The translations under genes were made by a program, and so were the position numbers. 64,000 nucleotides of DNA from Rhizobiaceae bacterium (GTDB lineage: Bacteria > Pseudomonadota > Alphaproteobacteria > Rhizobiales > Rhizobiaceae): contig JALOTE010000001.1 of NCBI GenBank assembly GCA_025458045.1, positions 16,162-80,161 on the forward strand, written 5' to 3'. A model generated the notes under the pieces. It was given only the letters and a program-made list of their open reading frames with translations, made no database searches and was not told the origin of the DNA. Position 1 is the first letter of the stretch. Each line of letters opens with the position of its first letter. Below, piece by piece: positions 55,607 through 62,812 of this stretch.

Positions 55607-55981
55607 TCACGTTTGTTTGTTTTGGATCGAACGGGTCAGCGACCGCAACATTCGGCCGATATCGTCGCAATCCTTCACTACGGCTTCGATTGAGGCGCTT
55701 TCGCCAAAACTGAGCCGTCCAGCCAGAATGAGGTGCGTTTCCGTTTCCTTCAGTGACCCCTGGGCGATCCGCAGGAATTGCACAAAGGCGGCCGATGTTT
55801 CCCTCCCGTGGCCTTCGGCGATGTTCGCAGCTACTGATGATGAGGATCGACGGAGTTGGCTTGTCAGCCCGAATAGCTCGTCTCGTGGAAACACCCTGCT
55901 GATTTTGTGACGACTGACAGCCAAGTCCATGGCTTTTTGCCAGACCTGCAAATCCCTGTAGGACCGTATGTCTCCTGCCAA
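55607..55981 (-). CDS. Four-helix bundle S23 (23S rRNA intervening sequence) protein
   Basis: The 124-residue protein has the S23 signature: [17 protein letters not shown] (~7-23), [20 protein letters not shown] (~31-50) with [20 protein letters not shown], and the C-terminal [20 protein letters not shown]. Such proteins occur in 23S rRNA intervening sequences and as free genes, and the DGR accessory protein Avd is a relative. The frame starts with TTG at 55981. The gene lies between nuoC and nuoD and is framed by inverted heptamer arrays. Function of free S23 proteins is unknown; RNA or DNA binding is inferred from the family. Confidence 0.87.
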   Translation of the reverse strand: MAGDIRSYRDLQVWQKAMDLAVSRHKISRVFPRDELFGLTSQLRRSSSSVAANIAEGHGRETSAAFVQFLRIAQGSLKETETHLILAGRLSFGESASIEAVVKDCDDIGRMLRSLTRSIQNKQT

Positions 55982-56000
55982 ACCTCATGCTCTCCAATCG

Positions 56001-56035
56001 CTCTTGCTATTCGCAACTCGCTATTCGCTTATTGC
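56001..56035. repeat. Right heptamer array of the S23 element
   Basis: Read on the minus strand, five tandem units: GCAATAA, GCGAATA, GCGAGTT, GCGAATA, GCAAGAG. This is the inverted counterpart of 55572-55599. The first unit contains the nuoC stop codon (TAA at 56029-56031). Confidence 0.85.
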
Positions 56036-56649
56036 TTGGCCTTTTCATCTCCCGGCAGAACGTAATCCGTGCCTTCCCAGGGCGAAAGGAAATCGAAATT
56101 GCGGAATTCCTGCTTCAGGTTCACCGGCTCATAAGCGACGCGCTTCACCTCGTCGTCGTAGCGCACCTCGACGAAACCCGTCAGCGGGAAGTCCTTGCGC
56201 AGCGGGTGGCCCTCAAAACCATAATCGGTCAGCAAACGGCGCAGATCCGGATGGCCGGAAAAGAAGATCCCGTAAAGATCCCATGCTTCGCGCTCGAACC
56301 AGTTGGCGCCGGGAAACACGCCCGTCGCCGACGGGACCGGCGTTTCCTCATCCGTCGTCAGCTTGATGCGGACGCGGAGGTTCCGCTTCGGGCTGAGCAG
56401 GTGGTAGACCACGTCGAAGCGTTCATCGCGGCCCGGATAATCCGCTCCGCACAGGTCGATGAAGGAAATGAACTGCGTCTGCACATCATCGCGCAGCTTG
56501 CGCAGCAGCGTCAGGATCTGGTCGCGTGTTGTCTCAAGTGTCAATTCGCCATGGGCAAGCGTCGCCCTGGTGATGTGAGCCGCCATCACGTCGCGGACAT
56601 AGTCGGCAAGTTCGATCAGGTCGGCTGAGGGTTGAACCATCTTGGCCAT
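56029..56649 (-). CDS. nuoC: NADH-quinone oxidoreductase subunit C
   Basis: The 206-residue 30-kDa-type subunit sits near the quinone module. Seen: [40 protein letters not shown] (~133-152) and [20 protein letters not shown]. It ends in EKAKQ, with its TAA inside the right heptamer array. ATG codons at 56649 and 56640 are both possible starts. It lies nine bases after nuoB. Confidence 0.97.
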   Translation of the reverse strand: MAKMVQPSADLIELADYVRDVMAAHITRATLAHGELTLETTRDQILTLLRKLRDDVQTQFISFIDLCGADYPGRDERFDVVYHLLSPKRNLRVRIKLTTDEETPVPSATGVFPGANWFEREAWDLYGIFFSGHPDLRRLLTDYGFEGHPLRKDFPLTGFVEVRYDDEVKRVAYEPVNLKQEFRNFDFLSPWEGTDYVLPGDEKAKQ

Positions 56650-56658
56650 TGGCGGTCC

Positions 56659-57249
56659 TCAGCGCTCGATCGTGCCGGTGCGGCGGATTTTCTTTTGCAG
56701 CAAGAGGATGCCGTAGAGCAGCGCCTCCGCCGTGGGCGGGCAGCCCGGCACGTAGATGTCCACCGGCACCACGCGGTCGCAGCCGCGCACGACCGAGTAG
56801 CTGTAATGGTAATACCCGCCGCCATTGGCGCAGGAGCCCATGGAGATGACGTAGCGCGGCTCCGGCATCTGGTCATAGACCTTGCGCAGCGCAGGCGCCA
56901 TCTTGTTCGTCAGCGTGCCTGCGACGATCATCACATCCGATTGGCGTGGCGAAGCGCGCGGCGCGATGCCGAAGCGTTCAGCGTCATAGCGGGGCATTGA
57001 CGTCTGCATCATCTCGACGGCGCAGCATGCGAGGCCGAACGTCATCCACATCAGCGAGCCGGTGCGCGCCCAAGTGATGAGCGCGTCCGCAGAGGTGACC
57101 AGAAACCCCTTGTCGGCGAGTTCGGCGTTGATCTCGCCGAAGAACGCATCATTTGCGCCGACCGGCTTGCCCGTTGCGGGGTCGATGATGCCTTTCGGCT
57201 GCGGCGCGATGAGGGTGGTGGATGCCGTTGCCGATGAAGCTGTTGACAT
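56659..57249 (-). CDS. nuoB: NADH-quinone oxidoreductase subunit B
   Basis: The 196-residue subunit binds cluster N2. Ligands are visible: [20 protein letters not shown] (~70-89), [20 protein letters not shown] and [20 protein letters not shown]. An N-terminal extension of about 20 residues is usual in Rhizobiales. The ATG at 57249 ([10 protein letters not shown]) is chosen; the longer open frame to 57309 is not used. It follows nuoA by 29 bases. Confidence 0.97.
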   Translation of the reverse strand: MSTASSATASTTLIAPQPKGIIDPATGKPVGANDAFFGEINAELADKGFLVTSADALITWARTGSLMWMTFGLACCAVEMMQTSMPRYDAERFGIAPRASPRQSDVMIVAGTLTNKMAPALRKVYDQMPEPRYVISMGSCANGGGYYHYSYSVVRGCDRVVPVDIYVPGCPPTAEALLYGILLLQKKIRRTGTIER

Positions 57250-57278
57250 GCGGAATTCTCCTTGGAGGCGCGCGGGGA

Positions 57279-57644
57279 TCAATCCCAGTCGAGCGCCCCC
57301 TTCTTCCATTCATAGATGAAACCGATGGTCAGCACGCCGAGAAACACCATCATCGAGGCATAGCCGAACCAGCCGATCTCCCCGAACGAGACCGCCCACG
57401 GAAACAGGAACGCGACTTCAAGGTCGAAAATGATGAAGAGGATCGCGACCAGATAAAAGCGGACGTCAAACTTCATGCGGGCGTCGTCGAACGGGTTGAA
57501 GCCGCATTCATAGGCGGACAACTTCTCGGGGTCTGGCGCGCTGTAGGCGACAATGAAGGGGGCGATGGTGAGCGCGCCGACGATGACCAGCGTCACCGCC
57601 AGAAAAATGATGATCGGCAGATAGGACGAAATCATCGCATCCAT
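57279..57644 (-). CDS. nuoA: NADH-quinone oxidoreductase subunit A
   Basis: The 121-residue subunit has three spans and the conserved loop [20 protein letters not shown] (~40-59), with the cysteine next to the quinone cavity. The ATG at 57644 is preceded by GAGGGG at eight bases; an ATG at 57635 is an alternative. It is the first gene of the nuo operon, and a promoter candidate lies about 80 bases upstream. Confidence 0.97.
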   Translation of the reverse strand: MDAMISSYLPIIIFLAVTLVIVGALTIAPFIVAYSAPDPEKLSAYECGFNPFDDARMKFDVRFYLVAILFIIFDLEVAFLFPWAVSFGEIGWFGYASMMVFLGVLTIGFIYEWKKGALDWD

Positions 57645-57716
57645 ATGCGCGGCCCCTCGGCTCCTCCCATTGTTGTCAGGCAGGCGCGCCGGGAGATGCT
57701 GCGCCGCAATGTTCGC

Positions 57717-57745
57717 CGGATAGACCAGCGCCTTCGCCATCGCAA
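57717..57745 (-). promoter_or_regulatory. Predicted nuo operon promoter
   Basis: On the minus strand TTGCGA (57740-57745) and TATCCG (57717-57722) are 17 bases apart, a sigma-70-type pair. It would give a leader of about 65 bases before nuoA. The rest of the 155-base gap up to the cytochrome gene shows no other feature. Confidence 0.45.
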
Positions 57746-57799
57746 GCCGTCATTCGGCGAAGGTCGCGCGCGGATTGTCCCACGCGATGCGATTGGGTG

Positions 57800-59164
57800 T
57801 CATTGCGGCGGGTTGGCTGAAATGGCGCGCAGATAGGCCACGATGTTCTGCCGGTCTGTGACGCTGAGAAAAGAATAGCTTGGCATGCGCGTACCCGGCA
57901 CCAGCGCTTGGGGATCAGTCAGGTAGCGGGTCAGGAGTTCATTGGTCCACGGGCGGGCAAAAGCGGCCAAAGCGCTGGAATAGGCGGTGTAACCCGTCGC
58001 CGCGCTCGACCCGGCGCGGCGGCCGTAGACGCCCGACATGCGGGGACCTGTCCGATTCTCGGTCAACTGGTGGCAGGCGAGACACAGCGAATTGTAGCGC
58101 GTGCGCCCGGCGCTGACGCTGCCGAACACATCCAGCACCACCGTGCGATTGACGCGGTTGGCGGCAACGGCACCGTTCTGGAAGCGCAGCACGCTTTTGT
58201 GCCAGCCGACAGGACGCGCTCGCGCAGCCGCCTGCGCGACGGGCTGGACAAAGCGCGCGCCCGCCGCCGTGGCGGTGCGGGCCGCCGGTGAAAACGGCAG
58301 CCAGGCCGGCGCGCCGGTGATGGTGAAGCGCTGTGTGCCGGCCGATGCCCGCACAGTCACCGCCAACGAGCCGGGGCGGAATGTGCCGCCGCGAAAGCCC
58401 TCGACCGCCGGGAGCGCTGCCTGAACCACGGAAATCGTGGCGGCCGCGCGGCGCGCTTCAGCCAGACAGGCGGTTGCCGTGCCTTGCGGCAAGACCAATG
58501 CCAGTCCGGCTACCGTCGCCGTTTGTGCAATCGCGCGTGACAGAGCGTTGCCGCACGGCTGGAAGCCCGCTGCGATGGCAATTTGGGTGCTGTAAGGCGC
58601 ATCAGCGGACCCTTCCGCCCCGCGCGCCGCGACAAAATCAATCGCCTTGAGCAATGCGAGGCTGTCCAGCCCTGCCTCACCCGCAGGCTTCACACTGATG
58701 ACGCCCTGCCCGTTCCCGAACCGTATCGCCGGATTGCAGGCCTTCGGATCGACACCGCCGTCGCCGGCCTGTGCGGCAAAGCAGGGTGCGGCCGACCCCG
58801 GCCCGGCATGGATCAGGATGCCGCGCGCCGGGGCGCTTGCCAGCGGCTTCACAGCGATTGCGCCAAGCGGCAGCACGGCGGCAACGCGCGGATCACGGCC
58901 GAGCGATGTCGCGGTTGCAGCATCCAACGGCGTGGCGAAGGCCGGTGCGGCTTCAAAGCGATGGGCCACGCGGCCGGACAGGCCATGGGCCGCAATGACA
59001 GCATCCACGCGGCTTCGTTCATGCGCAGCCGGGTCGGCGACGCTGGCCGGAATGACGACCGCCTTCAGCACAACGCCTGACATGACGTCGGCATGGGCCA
59101 AACCCGCCGGGATCATCGACACCGCAAGCACTGCTGCAGGCACACATGCAAAGCGGACCATCAT
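57800..59164 (-). CDS. Chimeric periplasmic cytochrome c
   Basis: The 454-residue protein has a signal peptide (VRFACVPAAVLAVSMIPAGL, cut after AHA), an N-terminal domain like a peptidase-inhibitor I9/propeptide fold (GVVLKAVVIPASVADPAAHE with FATPLDAATATSLGRDPRVA, ~30-110), a central domain that looks like a degenerate subtilase (AIDFVAARGAEGSADA, TVAGLALVLPQGTATACLA, ~110-245) without a clear catalytic triad, a beta-rich segment and a C-terminal class I cytochrome c (CLACHQ ~367-372; GTRMPSYSFLSV for the Met ligand). It starts one base after the molybdenum subunit stop, so it probably takes electrons from it. The domain reading beyond the haem part is tentative. Confidence 0.8.
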   Translation of the reverse strand: MMVRFACVPAAVLAVSMIPAGLAHADVMSGVVLKAVVIPASVADPAAHERSRVDAVIAAHGLSGRVAHRFEAAPAFATPLDAATATSLGRDPRVAAVLPLGAIAVKPLASAPARGILIHAGPGSAAPCFAAQAGDGGVDPKACNPAIRFGNGQGVISVKPAGEAGLDSLALLKAIDFVAARGAEGSADAPYSTQIAIAAGFQPCGNALSRAIAQTATVAGLALVLPQGTATACLAEARRAAATISVVQAALPAVEGFRGGTFRPGSLAVTVRASAGTQRFTITGAPAWLPFSPAARTATAAGARFVQPVAQAAARARPVGWHKSVLRFQNGAVAANRVNRTVVLDVFGSVSAGRTRYNSLCLACHQLTENRTGPRMSGVYGRRAGSSAATGYTAYSSALAAFARPWTNELLTRYLTDPQALVPGTRMPSYSFLSVTDRQNIVAYLRAISANPPQ

Positions 59165-61327
59165 TCATCCCCCGGATCGATGGAAAGGCAGACGCCGGAT
59201 GCGGCGTCCTGTCAGGCGGGCAAAGGCATTGGCAATCGCCGGCGCGACGGGCGGCACGCCGGGCTCACCGACGCCGCCCATGGGCCGGCCGGATTGCAGC
59301 ACGCGGACCATGATGTCAGGCGTGTCGGCAAGTTTTGCGACGCGATGGGTGGTTGCGGCATCCTCGCCGAAATTGGCGGGCCCGGCGGCGCCGCGTGTCA
59401 GCTTTGTCTCACCCCACAGCGCCGCGCTCAGGCCATGGATGATGCCGCCCTCGATCTGCGCGGCAACCGAATCAGGGTTGACCGCCACGCCGCAATCAAT
59501 GGCCGCCCAGACCCGATGCACGCGGATGCGGCCTTGCGCCGTGCGCGACACTTCCGCCACCTGCGCCGTCAGGCTGCCGAAGCAGGACGAAAACGCGATG
59601 CCCTTGGCGCGGCCTTGCACAGGCGCGGCCGTCCAATCCGCCATGTCGGCTGCCGCCCGCAGCACAGCGGCGGCCTCGGGCTCGCTTGCAAGCAGGGCCA
59701 GCCGGAAGGCCAGCGGGTCCCGCCCGGCGGCGTGCGCCAATTCGTCAATGGCGCTTTCGACAGCGAAGCAATTGATGGAATGGCCGACCGAACGCCAGAA
59801 GCCGTTCCTGACCTTGGAGTCATGCGGAACCCATTCGACCCGCCGGCTGGCCATCCGGTACGGCAAATCGATAGATCCATCGACAGCTTGAGAATCAACA
59901 CCGGCAAAGCCGGGAATGCGCTGGCCAAGGATCGACTGCGACACGTTGCGGTAAGTCCAGCCGCTGATCGCGCCTTGCGCGTTGGCGGACGCCTGAACGC
60001 GGACCAAAGCCGCCGGGCGCAGATAGCCGTTGCGGAAATCCTCCTCGCGCGACCAGGTGAGCTTCACCGGACGCCGCAAGGCGAGCGCGACACGCACCGC
60101 TTGCGCGATGTAATCCTGCTCGATCTTGCGGCCGTTGCCGCCGCCGAGGAAGGTGGTGATGATACGGATGCGCGTTTCGGGCAGGCCGGTCAGCCGCGCC
60201 GCCGTTGCTTTGGCGGCACCTTGTGCCTGTGTCGGCGCCCAGACCGTGCAGCCTGCGCTTGTTATGGAAACCGTGCAGTTCAAGGGCTCCATGCAGACGT
60301 GTGACAGAAACGGCAATTCATAGGTCGCGTCGATGGACGCGGCGGTGCGCGCATCGACGCCAGCATCGCGCCGGTTTTCGGCCACCAGTGGAGTGCCGCT
60401 TTGCATGAGTGCGCGGGCGCGGCGGCGGACATGCTCGGTATCGAGCGCGGAAGACGATTGCGGAATGGTCCATTCCGCCTCAACGAGATCAGCAAGCCGG
60501 TTGGCGTTCCATGTGTCGTTGGCAACAACGGCAAACGCTCCGTCAAGGGGAACCAGCGCGATTGCGCCTTGCGGCTTTGCGGGCGTGCGCATCAGCGTCG
60601 CGCCCATCACAGGCGCGTGGCGTATGGCTGCGTGCAGCAGGCCCGGCATTGTCACGTCGATGCCGAACCGGGCACGGCCGGTAACCTTGCCCTGCAAGTC
60701 AAGCCTGCGGACGGGCTGGCCAAGCAGGGTCCAGCGGCTTTGTGGTTTCAGCGGCGCATTGGCAACGGAAGGAAGCGCGGCAGCAGCACCCGCGATTGCG
60801 CCAAAGCGCACGGAACGCCCGCTTGGCCGGTGACGGATCGTGCCGGAGACGGCTTCGCATTGCGCGCGCGCAACGCCCATGCGCGCCGCGCCCGCCGCGA
60901 TCAGGCGCTCACGGGCATCGGCGGCAGCCTTGCGCAGCGGCATGAACCAGCCGCGCGTCGAGGTGCTGCCTGCCGTCAATTGCGCGCCGAACAGCGGGTT
61001 GTCGAAGCGCGGATCGGCGGGTGCGGGCCGCGCATCCATCATCGCCCAACTGGCGCCCAATTCCTCGGCGACGATCTGCGCAAAACCGGAAAGAACGCCC
61101 TGCCCCATCTCGGTCGCGCCGACGACAACCGCGACACGATTGTTGGCATGGACAATGATGAGTGCGCCAAAGGTGCCTGCCGTTCCAGCGGCATCGGCGT
61201 TCCCGACGGGAACGACGAAGCTGCCTAAGCCGACGCCAAGCGCCTTCAGCAACGTGCGGCGTGACAGGACGGTACCGCCGGGCGCGTCATCGGCCAAAGT
61301 GGCGGTCATGGCGGTCGTCGGCATCAT
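59165..61327 (-). CDS. Molybdopterin-binding hydroxylase large subunit (IorB/XDH family)
   Basis: The 720-residue subunit has a twin-arginine export signal (VLSRRTLLKALGVGLGSFVV, ~20-39), so it is exported folded. It contains the aldehyde oxidoreductase a/b hammerhead (LDLQGKVTGRARFGIDVTMP) and the molybdopterin domain with TFLGGGNGRKIEQDYIAQ and the catalytic glutamate in GGVGEPGVPPVAPAIANAF. It resembles the isoquinoline 1-oxidoreductase beta family, which oxidises aldehydes or heterocycles; the substrate is not predictable. ATGA overlap links it to the small subunit. Confidence 0.85.
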   Translation of the reverse strand: MMPTTAMTATLADDAPGGTVLSRRTLLKALGVGLGSFVVPVGNADAAGTAGTFGALIIVHANNRVAVVVGATEMGQGVLSGFAQIVAEELGASWAMMDARPAPADPRFDNPLFGAQLTAGSTSTRGWFMPLRKAAADARERLIAAGAARMGVARAQCEAVSGTIRHRPSGRSVRFGAIAGAAAALPSVANAPLKPQSRWTLLGQPVRRLDLQGKVTGRARFGIDVTMPGLLHAAIRHAPVMGATLMRTPAKPQGAIALVPLDGAFAVVANDTWNANRLADLVEAEWTIPQSSSALDTEHVRRRARALMQSGTPLVAENRRDAGVDARTAASIDATYELPFLSHVCMEPLNCTVSITSAGCTVWAPTQAQGAAKATAARLTGLPETRIRIITTFLGGGNGRKIEQDYIAQAVRVALALRRPVKLTWSREEDFRNGYLRPAALVRVQASANAQGAISGWTYRNVSQSILGQRIPGFAGVDSQAVDGSIDLPYRMASRRVEWVPHDSKVRNGFWRSVGHSINCFAVESAIDELAHAAGRDPLAFRLALLASEPEAAAVLRAAADMADWTAAPVQGRAKGIAFSSCFGSLTAQVAEVSRTAQGRIRVHRVWAAIDCGVAVNPDSVAAQIEGGIIHGLSAALWGETKLTRGAAGPANFGEDAATTHRVAKLADTPDIMVRVLQSGRPMGGVGEPGVPPVAPAIANAFARLTGRRIRRLPFHRSGG

Positions 61328-61806
61328 TGGGGCACCACGGTCGCTCTGCGGTTTGCAACCACACGCGCGACGGCCTTGCGGATGCGCGGATAGGTGCCGC
61401 AGGCGCAGATGTTGGTCAGCGCGGCTTCAAGCTCGGCGTCCGTCGGATCGGGCGTCTGCTGCAGGAGAGCGCTCACGGCGAGGATGACGCCGGATTGGCA
61501 ATATCCGCATTGCGGCACCTGATCGGCGAGCCAGGCCTGTTGGACATCGGAAAGCCCGTCCGCGCCCACGCCTTCAATCGTGGTGATGCGTGCGGTCCCG
61601 ACACCGCCCACTGGAAACACGCAAGCGCGCACAGCCTCGCCATCCAGCAGCACCGTGCATGCGCCGCACTGGGCGATGCCGCAGCCATATTTGGTGCCTG
61701 TGAGGCTGAGCAAATCACGCAGGACCCACAGGAGCGGCATGGAAGGGTCAGCATTGGCAATGCGGCGGCGGCCATTGACGGTAAGCGGTATGCGCAATGC
61801 GGTCAC
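61324..61806 (-). CDS. (2Fe-2S)-binding hydroxylase small subunit (IorA family)
   Basis: The 160-residue protein has both [2Fe-2S] sites: plant-type KYGCGIAQCGACTVLLDGE with a fourth ligand in RACVFP (~39-65), and the helical site QCGYCQSGVIL with TNICACGTYPRI (~99-140). It passes electrons from the molybdenum centre to an acceptor. It starts with GTG at 61806. No FAD subunit gene is nearby, so electrons probably go to the cytochrome c at 57800-59164. Confidence 0.9.
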   Translation of the reverse strand: MTALRIPLTVNGRRRIANADPSMPLLWVLRDLLSLTGTKYGCGIAQCGACTVLLDGEAVRACVFPVGGVGTARITTIEGVGADGLSDVQQAWLADQVPQCGYCQSGVILAVSALLQQTPDPTDAELEAALTNICACGTYPRIRKAVARVVANRRATVVPQ

Positions 61807-62016
61807 CCCCTTGTCTGCCTGCGCATCTCCGGCGCGCGCGGCCCTTTGGCTTCAACACCACACCATGTCTCAATGCTTTCCGCGCACGTTACATGCAATT
61901 TGTTTCAACTCCAGTGAAAATTGGATGACGTGTCCGGCCACCCCTTGGTTGATGCTGTCCGGCCCGATAATGGATAACCTATACCGCCTCGAAACCTGTT
62001 CTGATGGATGTTAGCC
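61807..62016. promoter_or_regulatory. Divergent region hydroxylase / enoyl-CoA hydratase
   Basis: This 210-base stretch serves leftward and rightward genes. It is relatively A/T-rich around 61860-61930 (CATGTCTCAATGCTTTCC, CAATTTGTTTCAACTCC). GTTTCAACTCCAGTG shows no clear symmetry. I could not choose a -35/-10 pair with confidence. Confidence 0.35.
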
Positions 62017-62799
62017 ATGTCAGATTCTCTGGTCATCCGCGCCGATCACGGCGCTGTCGCAACACTGACAATCAACCGCCCGAAAGCGCTGAACGCGCTC
62101 AACGCCGCCGTGCTTGGCGCGCTGCTCGATGCGTTGCGCGCCATTGCGATCGATGACAGCGTTCGCGCGGTCATCATAACCGGCGCGGGCGAACGCGCTT
62201 TCGTGGCGGGTGCCGACATTGGCGAATTTGTCGGCGCGTCGCCAGTCGAGGCGCTGGCGATCTCGGACCGGCTGAAGCAGGTGGCAGAGCTGATCGAGGC
62301 AATGTCCGTGCCGGTGATCGCATCGGTCAACGGCTTCTGCCTTGGCGGCGGCATGGAACTGGCACTCGCCTGCGACATTCGCATCGCCTCAAGCAATGCC
62401 ATGCTTGGCCAGCCGGAGATCAAGCTCGGCATCATCCCCGGCGGTGGCGGCACGGTGCGCCTTGTGAAGACAGCAGGCGTTTCGGTCGCGAAGATGCTGT
62501 GCCTGACAGGCGAACCGGTCGGTGCCGAACGCGCCTTGGGGCTTGGCTTGGTTGCATCGGTTCACACGCCGGAGGCGCTGGCCGATGCCGCCATGGAACT
62601 GGCTGGCAAACTCGCCGCGCTGCCTCCATTCGCGCTTGGTCAGGCGAAAGCCTCCATCCAGCGCGCAGCCGACATCGACACTGCGGCCGCCGTCCAGTTT
62701 GAGGCGCAGGCCTTTGCCCTGTGTTTTTCCACGGCCGACCAAAAGGAAGGCGCAACCGCTTTTCTGGAGAAGCGCAAGGCGACCTTCACGGGCGAATAG
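62017..62799 (+). CDS. Enoyl-CoA hydratase/isomerase family protein
   Basis: The 260-residue crotonase-fold enzyme hydrates 2-enoyl-CoA or carries out a related step. Seen: TGAGERAFVAGADIGEFVGA (~55-74, oxyanion hole), NGFCLGGGMELALACDIRIA (~105-124) and MLGQPEIKLGIIPGGGGTVR (~131-150), with the two active-site glutamates as in classical hydratases (MELAL and PEIKLG). ATG at 62017 chosen; another ATG at 62008 adds three residues. It could join fatty or aromatic acid breakdown; the exact substrate is open. Confidence 0.9.
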   Translation: MSDSLVIRADHGAVATLTINRPKALNALNAAVLGALLDALRAIAIDDSVRAVIITGAGERAFVAGADIGEFVGASPVEALAISDRLKQVAELIEAMSVPVIASVNGFCLGGGMELALACDIRIASSNAMLGQPEIKLGIIPGGGGTVRLVKTAGVSVAKMLCLTGEPVGAERALGLGLVASVHTPEALADAAMELAGKLAALPPFALGQAKASIQRAADIDTAAAVQFEAQAFALCFSTADQKEGATAFLEKRKATFTGE

Positions 62800-62812
62800 T
62801 CGGCTTTGGCGG

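Noticed and set aside
55572..56035. Insertion sequence or 23S rRNA intervening sequence
   Set aside because: There is no transposase, no rRNA sequence around it, and the ends are heptamer arrays, not IS-type terminal repeats with obvious target duplications.
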